This document shows positions 6,337 to 11,724 of a DNA stretch of 11,724 nt, piece after piece. Below the pieces are notes generated by a model. That model was not told where the DNA came from, searched no databases, and saw only the letters and a list, made by a program, of their open reading frames with translations. This stretch comes from CAZRIT01 sp964600225 (GTDB taxonomy: Bacteria; Bacillota; Clostridia; Christensenellales; CAG-138), in NCBI GenBank assembly GCA_964600225.1, contig CAZRIT010000062.1, forward strand, positions 1 to 11,724, written 5' to 3'. The translations under genes were made by a program, and so were the position numbers. Position 1 is the first letter of the stretch. Every line of letters begins with the position of its first letter.

Positions 6337-6366
6337 ACTATACAGGATATGCCTTTGGCTTGTCAA
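6337..6366 (-). promoter_or_regulatory. Promoter of the T-box/cysE-cysS operon
   Basis: On the minus strand TTGACA (6366-6361), an 18-base spacer and TATAGT (6342-6337) form a near-consensus sigma-A promoter. Transcription would start near 6330, just before Stem I of the T-box. Confidence 0.82.
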
Positions 6367-6397
6367 GCGTCACCGACGGCTGTTTTGCGGGCGGGTA

Positions 6398-6426
6398 TGG
6401 ACAAAAAACGGTTTTCGGCATACACT
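6398..6426 (+). promoter_or_regulatory. Promoter of murG
   Basis: TGGACA (6398-6403), a 17-base spacer and TACACT (6421-6426) match the sigma-A consensus well. It is divergent from the cysE promoter, with about 30 bases between the two -35 boxes. The leader to murG would be about 55 bases and includes a small GCGGC/GCCGC hairpin around 6452-6465. Confidence 0.65.
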
Positions 6427-6487
6427 AGCATACGAAATATCGGTTCTTCTGCGGCATGCGCCGCGGTGAACACGAACGAGGTCAACC

Positions 6488-7555
6488 ATGGAAAACAAAC
6501 GCATTGTCTTTACGGGCGGCGGCACGGCGGGGCACGTTACGCCCAACATCGCCCTGATCGAAAAGCTGCTCAGCGAGGGCTGGGACGTGCACTATATCGG
6601 CACCCGCAACGGCATGGAGCGGGAGCTGATCGAAAAGATCGAGGGCGTCAAGTACCACGTCATCTCGTCTGGGAAGCTCAGGCGCTATCATTCCTGGCAA
6701 AACTTTACCGATCTGTTCCGCGTGCTCAAGGGCGTCGGCCAGTCCAGAAAGCTGCTGCGCGAGCTGAACCCCGACGTGGTGTTCAGCAAGGGCGGCTTCG
6801 TATCGGTTCCCGTGGTGGTGGCCTCCGGCAAAACGCCCGTCGTCGCACACGAGAGCGATTTTACGCCCGGCCTTTCCAACCGCCTTGCGGAGCGCTTTAC
6901 CAACCACATCTGCGTCACCTTTGAGGATACGCTCCAACGCGTTTCGGCGCAAAAGGGCGTATTTACGGGCACACCGATCCGCCCCGCGCTGTATGCGGGC
7001 GACCGTGCGCGCGCACTGCAATTTACGGGGCTTTCGGGCGCCAAGCCCATCCTGCTGGCCATGGGCGGCAGCCTCGGCGCGCAGCGGCTCAACGAGCTAC
7101 TCAGAGAAGCGCTGCCGACGCTTTTGCAAAAGTACGATATCGTGCACCTGTGCGGGCGCGGCAAGGCCGATGCGTCCATCCGCCGCGACGGCTATGTGCA
7201 GTACGAATACATCGACCGCGAGATGTCGGACCTGCTGACGCTGGCCGACGTGGTGCTTTCACGCGCGGGCGCCAACGCGGTGTTTGAGCTGCTGGCGCTG
7301 CACAAGCCCGCCGTGCTCATCCCACTGCCCAAATCCTCCAGCCGCGGCGACCAGATACTCAACGCACGGTATTTTGAAAAGAAGGGCTATGCCGTCATGC
7401 TCGATCAGGATGACGCCACGGCCGAATCGCTGTGCCAAAAAATCGACGAACTGTACAAAAACCGCGAAACGTACATCCAAAACATGTCCTGCGATACCTG
7501 TGCCGACGGCACGGATACCATCCTCAACATCATCAAGGAAGCGGCAAAACGATGA
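6488..7555 (+). CDS. murG: UDP-GlcNAc--undecaprenyl-PP-MurNAc-pentapeptide GlcNAc transferase (MurG)
   Basis: MurG adds GlcNAc to lipid I on the inner face of the membrane, making lipid II for peptidoglycan. The 355-residue GT28/GT-B protein has the donor and acceptor loops expected: TGGGTAGHVTPN (9-20), SKGGFVSVPVV (100-110), MGGSLGAQ (192-199), SRAGANAVFE (258-267) and SSRGDQILNA (284-293). The central motif is HESDFTPG (121-128), where the classical enzyme has HEQN; this form resembles the second MurG of Bacillus cereus-type genomes and the MurG of many Clostridia. The start is ATG 6488 with GAGGT upstream. It stands away from a mur/fts cluster and is translationally coupled to a methyltransferase gene. 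It may be the sole MurG or a paralogue; the window cannot say. Confidence 0.95.
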   Translation: MENKRIVFTGGGTAGHVTPNIALIEKLLSEGWDVHYIGTRNGMERELIEKIEGVKYHVISSGKLRRYHSWQNFTDLFRVLKGVGQSRKLLRELNPDVVFSKGGFVSVPVVVASGKTPVVAHESDFTPGLSNRLAERFTNHICVTFEDTLQRVSAQKGVFTGTPIRPALYAGDRARALQFTGLSGAKPILLAMGGSLGAQRLNELLREALPTLLQKYDIVHLCGRGKADASIRRDGYVQYEYIDREMSDLLTLADVVLSRAGANAVFELLALHKPAVLIPLPKSSSRGDQILNARYFEKKGYAVMLDQDDATAESLCQKIDELYKNRETYIQNMSCDTCADGTDTILNIIKEAAKR

Positions 7556-8967
7556 CCGATACTGCTGCCGACGCGCGCGACGCGCTGCGCGCCGATACCG
7601 CCGCGGCCACGCTTTCAGCCTGGACGGCGGAAGCCAAAACGAAGGCGGGGCGCGAGCGCCTGGACGCCTTGCTCGGAGACCGCGCAGCGCTTTTGTCCGC
7701 GCTCGACGCCGCCGATCCCAAGGTGCGCAAAAATGCCGCACGGCTCATCGGCGCGCTGCAGCACGCCCCCGACGCCGCGGCGCTTACGGCGGCTTTGGAG
7801 CGGGAGGAAACGCTGTTTGTCATACCGTCTCTGATACTGGCGCTGGGCCATGTCGGCGGGGACGCGGGTAAACGAACGCTCATGGCTTATGAGCCGCCCG
7901 TGCCCGCCGATGAAACGCAGGTGAAGCACTGCGGTGAGATTGCCGAGGCATTGAAAAAAGCCCGCGCCGCCATGCAGGCGGGCGCGCCGCTGCCCGCCTT
8001 TGCGCTTTCCGCGCCGCACGACGCACTGCTGGTTGCGCCCGACGGTTTTTCGGATATGCTGTGCAGGGAACTTGCGGAACTGCAAATCCCGCACACGCCA
8101 GCGCCGACGGGCGCCATGGTGCATACCCAAGCGCTGCAGCCGCTGTTTCGGGCGCGCTGTTTTACGGAACTTCTGCTGCCCGTTGCACTTGATCTGCCGT
8201 TTGCGGCCGAGGCCGTGGCAACCGCCGCCGGGCCGCTGCTCAACGTCCCCTACCGCATCGAGCTCATCGGCTATGCGGGCAACCGTGCCGCGTGGATTCG
8301 CGCGCTGGCCGACGCCTGCGGCGGCGGGGACAACCCATCGGCGTATGCGGCGGAGCTGCGCGTGGTTTGCCGCGGGGCGCTGTGCGACGTGTTTGTAAAG
8401 CCCATGCTACCCGATACGAGGTTCGATTACCGAAAGCGCGCTTTGGCCGCCTCCGTCAAGCCCGCGACGGCCGCGTGCATCGTCAAGCTTGCGCAAACGC
8501 TCTGCGCCGAACGGCCGAGCGTGCTGGACCCGTTCTGCGGTTCGGGCACGCTGCTGTTTGAGGCGGAAAAGCGGCTCTCGCCACGGGCGCTGTTGGGCGT
8601 GGACATCGCCTCCGACGCCATCGCCGCCGCACGCGGCAACGCGGACGCCGCGCACATGCGCGCCAAATTCATCCAAAAGGACATCCTACGCTTCACCGCG
8701 CGCGAGCCCTTCGACCTGATTGTCAGCAATATGCCGTTTGGCAACCGCGTGGGCACGCACGAAAACAACGAAACGCTCTACCGCGGCTTTGCGCGCATGC
8801 TGCCAACGCTGTTGACGGACAACGGCTGCGCGGTGCTGTACACCATGGAATATCGGCTGCTCAACGCCACGCTGAAAAACGCCCCGCATATATCGACGGT
8901 AACTATGCGCCGCACGGAAGCGGGTGGGTTGCTGCCCTGGGTGTTTGTGGTCAGGAAAAAAGCGTAG
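7552..8967 (+). CDS. HEAT-repeat/THUMP-like/RNA methyltransferase fusion (UPF0020, Trm14/RlmL-like)
   Basis: The 471-residue protein begins at ATG 7552, overlapping the murG stop as ATGA, so the two are translationally coupled. Residues about 40-140 look like alpha-helical HEAT repeats (DPKVRKNAARLIGAL, TLFVIPSLILALGHVGG). Residues about 155-285 resemble the ferredoxin-like/THUMP region of RlmL- and Trm14-type enzymes (APDGFSDMLCRELAEL, LFRARCFTELLLPV). The C-terminal domain has YRKRALAASVKP (293-304), SAM motif I LDPFCGSGTLLFEAE (325-339), acidic D351 in LLGVDIASDAI, and motif IV SNMPFGNRVG (392-401), of the (D/N)PP(Y/F) type. N2-guanine methylation of tRNA or rRNA is the likely activity, with HEAT repeats adding protein or RNA contacts. 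Target unknown. Confidence 0.88.
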   Translation: MTDTAADARDALRADTAAATLSAWTAEAKTKAGRERLDALLGDRAALLSALDAADPKVRKNAARLIGALQHAPDAAALTAALEREETLFVIPSLILALGHVGGDAGKRTLMAYEPPVPADETQVKHCGEIAEALKKARAAMQAGAPLPAFALSAPHDALLVAPDGFSDMLCRELAELQIPHTPAPTGAMVHTQALQPLFRARCFTELLLPVALDLPFAAEAVATAAGPLLNVPYRIELIGYAGNRAAWIRALADACGGGDNPSAYAAELRVVCRGALCDVFVKPMLPDTRFDYRKRALAASVKPATAACIVKLAQTLCAERPSVLDPFCGSGTLLFEAEKRLSPRALLGVDIASDAIAAARGNADAAHMRAKFIQKDILRFTAREPFDLIVSNMPFGNRVGTHENNETLYRGFARMLPTLLTDNGCAVLYTMEYRLLNATLKNAPHISTVTMRRTEAGGLLPWVFVVRKKA

Positions 8968-8996
8968 CTTTGCATGCGCTGCGGTAAACGGGAACG

Positions 8997-9013
8997 TTGT
9001 CCCTGCGGGACAA
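8997..9013. other. Short perfect hairpin after the methyltransferase gene
   Basis: TTGTCCC and GGGACAA form seven perfect pairs around a TGC loop, 29 bases past the methyltransferase stop. There is no T-run on either side, so it is at best a weak terminator. Its right arm overlaps the first intergenic repeat, so it may instead belong to that repeat. Confidence 0.35.
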
Positions 9014-9215
9014 AGATTCCTCGCTATCGCTCGGAATGACAAAACGAATGGTCATTCCGAGGAGTGCAACCCACGCCACTGTCATTCTGAGGAGCGCACG
9101 GACAAAGATTCCTCGCTATCGCTCGGAATGACAAAACGAACTGTCATTCGGAGGAGCGCAACCCACTCCACTGTTATTCTGAGGAACGCAACGACGAAGA
9201 ATCTTTCCCGCCGCA
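9008..9215. repeat. Two tandem 92-bp intergenic repeats with inverted-repeat core, plus a partial copy
   Basis: Unit 1 is 9008-9099 and unit 2 is 9100-9191; by eye they differ at about eight of 92 positions. Each starts GGACAAAGATTCCTCGCTAT and carries GTCATTC and GAGGA blocks in both orientations, so the pieces fold back on each other: GATTCCTCG...GGAATGACA against TGTCATTCTGAGGA...GAAGAATC. A partial third end (GACGAAGAATC, 9193-9203) follows. This resembles the dispersed palindromic intergenic sequences with a GTCATTCTGAG core found in many bacterial genomes. It fills the convergent gap between the methyltransferase gene and thiT (8968-9260), and I see no gene in that gap. RNA from either strand would be highly structured. 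Confidence 0.85.
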
Positions 9216-9260
9216 GCGGCACAGATGCGTCGTCTGCGCAGGGAACCGTTTTCACAGCCC

Positions 9261-9812
9261 TTACAGCCGTGCAATCACCTTCCGCACGGGCGGGATGCAC
9301 GCCACCGCGGCGCACACGATCGTGTCCACGCTCAAATACCCGCCGTTGTACATCAGCGAGTACACCCATGCATTGACGCCCTCGGGCGCATACGCGCCAA
9401 AGAACACCGCGCCCGATACGATGTGGCACGCCATGCGCAGCAATCCGCCGATGACGATGCCCGCGGGCAGCCGCCACGCCTTGCCGCCGTCCGCTTCGGT
9501 ACGGCTGCGCGTGACGCCCGAAAGCCCCAGCAGCATAAACGCCAGCGGATAATCAAGTATCAGTTGCAGCGGGTGCACGATTTCGGGCTTTTGCAACAGT
9601 TGCAGCAGCCCGTACGCAAGCCCCGCCAGCAGGCCCTTCGGCACGCCGAAGCGGTAGGCGTACGCCATCAGCGGCAGCATCGAGCACAACGTAACCGAGC
9701 CGCCCATGGGCATGGAGAACAGCTTGACGTAGCTGAGCGCAAACGACAGCGCAAGGCACAGCGCGCCATAGACGAGGGATTTGGTGTTCATGGAGTTTTT
9801 GGTTTCGGTCAT
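9261..9812 (-). CDS. thiT: Thiamine ECF transporter S component ThiT
   Basis: ThiT is the membrane subunit that binds thiamine and joins the shared ECF energising module (EcfA, EcfA', EcfT), which is not in this window. The 183-residue length is typical and five or six hydrophobic helices are seen. Family marks are MPMGGSVTLCSMLPLMAYAYRFG (34-56), GLLAGLAYGLLQLLQKPEIVHPLQLILDYPLAF (60-92), RMACHIVSGAVFFGAYAPEG (126-145) and YSLMYNGGYL (151-160), which carry the thiamine-contacting His, Tyr, Asn and acidic residues of the family. The start is ATG 9812, with AAAGGAGG about nine bases upstream. A TPP riboswitch in the leader independently supports the thiamine assignment. Confidence 0.96.
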   Translation of the reverse strand: MTETKNSMNTKSLVYGALCLALSFALSYVKLFSMPMGGSVTLCSMLPLMAYAYRFGVPKGLLAGLAYGLLQLLQKPEIVHPLQLILDYPLAFMLLGLSGVTRSRTEADGGKAWRLPAGIVIGGLLRMACHIVSGAVFFGAYAPEGVNAWVYSLMYNGGYLSVDTIVCAAVACIPPVRKVIARL

Positions 9813-9844
9813 AAAAAACAGCCTCCTTTCATCATAGGAAGCTA
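9813..9844 (-). terminator. TPP-controlled terminator containing the thiT Shine-Dalgarno
   Basis: On the minus strand AGCTTCCT (9844-9837) pairs with AGGAGGCT (9827-9820) over eight positions, one G-U, followed by G and six T residues (9818-9813) that run straight into the start codon. The 3' arm contains the AGGAGG ribosome binding site, so the same stem could stop transcription and hide the ribosome site. Confidence 0.75.
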
Positions 9845-9864
9845 TAACGGGAAAATCGTTATTG

Positions 9865-9946
9865 CATCACTTTCCTACGATGGCATGACCCAACAGGTTC
9901 CAAGGGTACTTCTCAGCCCGACAGTCCGTCGGACGCCCCCGTGACG
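9865..9946 (-). ncRNA. TPP riboswitch (THI element) upstream of thiT
   Basis: Read on the minus strand, P1 is CGTCAC (9946-9941) with GTGATG (9870-9865). Conserved elements follow in order: GGGGGCGTCC, CTGAGA (9916-9911), ACCC then GAACCTG (9907-9894), GGGTCATGCC (9891-9882) and the CGTAGGAAA segment. These are the hallmarks of the TPP aptamer. High thiamine pyrophosphate should switch off thiT. The conserved 3' segment CATCGTAGGAAAG (9882-9870) is nearly complementary to CTTCCTATGATG (9841-9830), which overlaps the terminator arm and gives a direct switch. Confidence 0.96.
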
Positions 9947-9951
9947 ACATG

Positions 9952-9980
9952 ATTCTATCACGCGGTAGCGGCTTCGTCAA
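9952..9980 (-). promoter_or_regulatory. Promoter of the thiT riboswitch transcript
   Basis: TTGACG (9980-9975), a 17-base spacer and TAGAAT (9957-9952) on the minus strand. Transcription would start near 9945, at the first bases of riboswitch P1. Confidence 0.82.
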
Positions 9981-9990
9981 GCGCCTCGTC

Positions 9991-10019
9991 TTGACAAACC
10001 CGGCTTCGGGGCATACGAT
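9991..10019 (+). promoter_or_regulatory. Promoter of rqcP-ispDF
   Basis: TTGACA (9991-9996), a 17-base spacer and TACGAT (10014-10019). The -35 boxes of this promoter and the divergent thiT promoter are ten bases apart and form an inverted repeat GTCAAG/CTTGAC (9976-9995). The leader would be about 25 bases. Confidence 0.8.
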
Positions 10020-10050
10020 TACAGTAATACACGAATCGGAGCAGCACATC

Positions 10051-10302
10051 ATGCGACTGGACAAGTTTCTCAAGGTTTCCCGCATCATCAAACGCCGTAC
10101 CGTTGCCAATGAGGCGGCCTCCATGGGGCGCATCAGCATCAACGGCCGTCAGGCCAAGCCCTCCGCAGAGGTCAAGGTTGGCGACACGCTGGATATCCTC
10201 ATGGGCGGCCGACACCTGTTGTTTCGGGTGGAGGACGTGCGCGAGGTCGTCCGCAAGGACGATGCATCCGCCATGTACACGGTGTTGTCGGAGGGACGGT
10301 AG
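10051..10302 (+). CDS. rqcP: S4-domain RNA-binding protein, RqcP/YabO type
   Basis: The 83-residue protein starts MRLDKFLKVSRIIKRRTVAN, the diagnostic beginning of the RqcP (YabO) family. The S4 fold follows (GRISINGRQAKPSAEVKVGDTLDI, 30-53), and the C-terminal MYTVL also matches. In Bacillus, RqcP works with RqcH on stalled 50S subunits, stabilising P-site tRNA so that poly-alanine tails are added to the nascent chain. I chose ATG 10051 because GGAG lies nine bases upstream and the homologous start is exact; the reading frame is open further upstream but crosses the promoter. ispDF begins three bases after the stop, so the two form an operon. Other genes usually near yabO (mazG, divIC) are not here. 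Confidence 0.93.
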   Translation: MRLDKFLKVSRIIKRRTVANEAASMGRISINGRQAKPSAEVKVGDTLDILMGGRHLLFRVEDVREVVRKDDASAMYTVLSEGR

Positions 10303-10305
10303 CAT

Positions 10306-11424
10306 ATGCGTATCATAGGCATTCTGCTGTGCGCGGGGAGCGCCGCGCGCATGGGCTTTGATAAGCTCACCACGCCCATCATGGGGCGTACGGCCATCGA
10401 GCGCAGCGCCGACGCGCTGCTGGCGGGCGGTGTGACGGAGCTGGTGCTGACGGTCAACGACGGCACGCGCGCGTATGTCGAAACGCTTTCCTTCCCCGTG
10501 CCGCACAAGGTGGTCACGGGCGGCGACACGCGGCAGATGTCGGTCTATCACGCGCTGCTTGCGGCCGATGGCGACATCGCCGTCATTCACGACGCCGCGC
10601 GCGCGTTCGTCACGCCCGAAACCGTGCGCCTGTGCATCGAAAGCGCCATCAGCCACGGCAGCGGCATTGCGGCCATCAAGGCGGTGGACACGGCCTTTTT
10701 GATGGATGGCGACGAGCTGACCCCCGTTCCGCGTGAGCACCTGTACCTGATGCAGACGCCGCAGTGCTTCCGCTATGCCGATATCCGTTCGGCCTATGCG
10801 TTGTTGACCGCGCCTGCCACGGACGATTGCACGCTGTATGTGCGCGCGGGCTTTCAGCCAACGTTCGTGCCCGCCTCCGCGGCCAACTTCAAGCTCACCA
10901 CGCCCGCCGACTGGGCGCGCGCGGAGCGCATGCTTTCCCAAAGCGCCCGCTACGGCACGGGCTACGATACGCACCGCCTTGTCGAAGGGAGAAAGCTCAT
11001 CCTCGGCGGCGTGGATATCCCATACGAAAAGGGTTTGCTGGGCCATTCCGATGCGGATGTGCTTGTCCACGCCGTCATGGACGCGCTGCTGGGCGCCGCG
11101 GCGCTGGGCGATATCGGCAAGCATTTTCCCGATACCGATTTGCAGTACAAGGGCGCCGACAGCCTGGCTTTGATGCGCCGTGTCGGCATACTGCTTGCCG
11201 AACACGGGTATCGCATCGTCAACGTGGACGCCACGGTCATTGCAGAGCGTCCCAAGCTTTCGCCGCACATGCCTGCCATGCGCCAAAACATGGCTGATGC
11301 GCTCAACGTCCCCGTTGCAACCGTCTCCGTCAAGGCCACCACCACCGAGGGCATGAACGACGAGGGCAGGGGCCTTTGCATCTCCGCACAGGCCATCGCC
11401 TCCGTCGCCGCCAACGCCGTTTAG
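10306..11424 (+). CDS. ispDF: Bifunctional IspD/IspF, MEP isoprenoid pathway
   Basis: One 372-residue protein carries two enzymes of the methylerythritol phosphate pathway. Residues 1-212 are IspD (CDP-ME synthesis from MEP and CTP): LLCAGSAARMGFDK (7-20, R15 and K20), GGDTRQMSVYHAL (72-84), IHDAARAFV (94-102) and SAANFKLTTPADW (191-203). Residues 215-372 are IspF (cyclisation of CDP-ME 2-phosphate): GTGYDTHRL with metal ligands D221 and H223, LLGHSDADVLVHAVMDALLG with H255, HFPDTD (273-278) and the KATTTEGM region (343-350). D221 to H255 has the same spacing as D8 to H42 in Escherichia coli IspF. GGAGGG lies ten bases before the ATG. Both active sites look intact. The fusion is best known in proteobacteria but also occurs in Firmicutes. 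Confidence 0.97.
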   Translation: MRIIGILLCAGSAARMGFDKLTTPIMGRTAIERSADALLAGGVTELVLTVNDGTRAYVETLSFPVPHKVVTGGDTRQMSVYHALLAADGDIAVIHDAARAFVTPETVRLCIESAISHGSGIAAIKAVDTAFLMDGDELTPVPREHLYLMQTPQCFRYADIRSAYALLTAPATDDCTLYVRAGFQPTFVPASAANFKLTTPADWARAERMLSQSARYGTGYDTHRLVEGRKLILGGVDIPYEKGLLGHSDADVLVHAVMDALLGAAALGDIGKHFPDTDLQYKGADSLALMRRVGILLAEHGYRIVNVDATVIAERPKLSPHMPAMRQNMADALNVPVATVSVKATTTEGMNDEGRGLCISAQAIASVAANAV

Positions 11425-11475
11425 CCCGAACGGCAGATCCTATCCCCCGCACCCGACACAAAGGAGGCATCCGCC

Positions 11476-11724
11476 GTGAAGTATTCCAAAAAAGCGTTGT
11501 TGCTGTATCTCCTGTTTGCATTCGTGCCCGTATGGGGCGGCTGCGCGCTGTTGATGCTCGGGCTTATGCCCAACGCGCAGTTGATCATCACGCCGCTGTT
11601 TGCGATGTTTATGTTCATGCCTGCCGTTTCGTCGCTTTTGACCAGGCTCATCACCAAGCAGGGCTTTACCCAAATGCGGCTGCGCCCGCATTTCAAGGGC
11701 AACCTCGGCGTCTATGCCGCGGCA
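11476..11724 (+). CDS. CPBP-like intramembrane protease, N-terminal part
   Basis: The gene starts at GTG 11476 with AGGAGG eight bases upstream and stays open to the right edge (83 residues). It has a short basic N-terminus (MKYSKK), a first membrane helix (7-30), a second (about 36-56) and then LLTRLITKQGFTQMRLRPHFKGN (54-76). This last pattern, a helix ending in TRL followed by G-F-x-x-x-x-L-R-P-x-F-K-G, is typical of the start of CPBP-family (Abi/CAAX) membrane proteases, whose catalytic Glu and His motifs would lie beyond the window. It follows ispDF by 51 bases with no terminator seen, so it may share that transcript. The family call rests on the N-terminal pattern only. Confidence 0.75.
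   Translation, partial: MKYSKKALLLYLLFAFVPVWGGCALLMLGLMPNAQLIITPLFAMFMFMPAVSSLLTRLITKQGFTQMRLRPHFKGNLGVYAAA

Noticed and set aside
9008..9215. Tandem repeats as a CRISPR array
   Set aside because: The units are 92 bp and adjoin directly with no unique spacers, and the internal similarity is palindromic. No cas gene is present.
9949..10050. An upstream in-frame ATG extending rqcP by 34 residues
   Set aside because: The extension would cover the -35 and -10 boxes of its own promoter, has no ribosome binding site, and the family begins exactly at MRLDKFL (10051).
9958..11286. A 442-codon open frame on the minus strand
   Set aside because: It lies across rqcP and ispDF, crosses both divergent promoters, has no ribosome binding site worth noting and shows no recognisable domain.

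Overview
The window looks like chromosomal DNA from a GC-rich member of the Clostridia (Firmicutes). The evidence is a tRNA-Cys-type T-box leader over a cysE-cysS operon, a TPP riboswitch over thiT, an RqcP-type S4 protein, strong AGGAGG ribosome binding sites, and a MurG that resembles the second MurG seen in Firmicutes. I cannot name a genus; a Christensenellales-like lineage is only a guess. Almost all of the DNA is coding, and nine complete genes plus two edge-truncated genes are well supported.

Left part, all on the minus strand. An IclR-family regulator (855-1646) has a good promoter. It lies upstream of an MmgE/PrpD-family gene (1-681) that runs off the left edge. The gap between them holds symmetric GGAA/TTCC half-sites that look like an IclR-type operator. 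This pair is probably a small catabolic module controlled by its own regulator, and it looks less GC-rich than the rest.

Cysteine operon, minus strand, read from 6342 down to 1871. A sigma-A-type promoter precedes a T-box leader with a UGC specifier, a UGGA bulge and a terminator. Then come cysE (5338-6036), cysS (3915-5306), a three-TM membrane protein of unknown function (3384-3902), a membrane acyltransferase (2150-3349) and a small TSCPD-domain protein (1871-2128). The CysE protein has an unusual insert with six cysteines. Two tandem hairpins follow the last gene; both pair better in minus-strand RNA than in plus-strand RNA.

Middle, plus strand. A promoter divergent from the cysteine operon drives murG (6488-7555). 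It overlaps by four bases (ATGA) a gene for a HEAT-repeat/THUMP-like/methyltransferase fusion (7552-8967). About 290 bp of non-coding DNA follows, filled with two 92-bp direct repeats that are themselves imperfect inverted repeats.

Right part. thiT (9261-9812, minus) encodes the thiamine-binding S component of an ECF transporter. Its leader is a TPP riboswitch whose terminator stem contains the Shine-Dalgarno sequence. Back-to-back with it, a plus-strand promoter reads rqcP (10051-10302), then the fused ispDF gene (10306-11424), then the start of a CPBP-like membrane protein (11476 to the right edge).

No CRISPR array, tRNA, rRNA, transposase or phage gene was seen. The points most worth a second look are the Cys-rich insert in a Cys-regulated CysE, the unknown genes placed under the Cys T-box, the SD-containing thiT expression platform, and the paired hairpins at 1767-1829.
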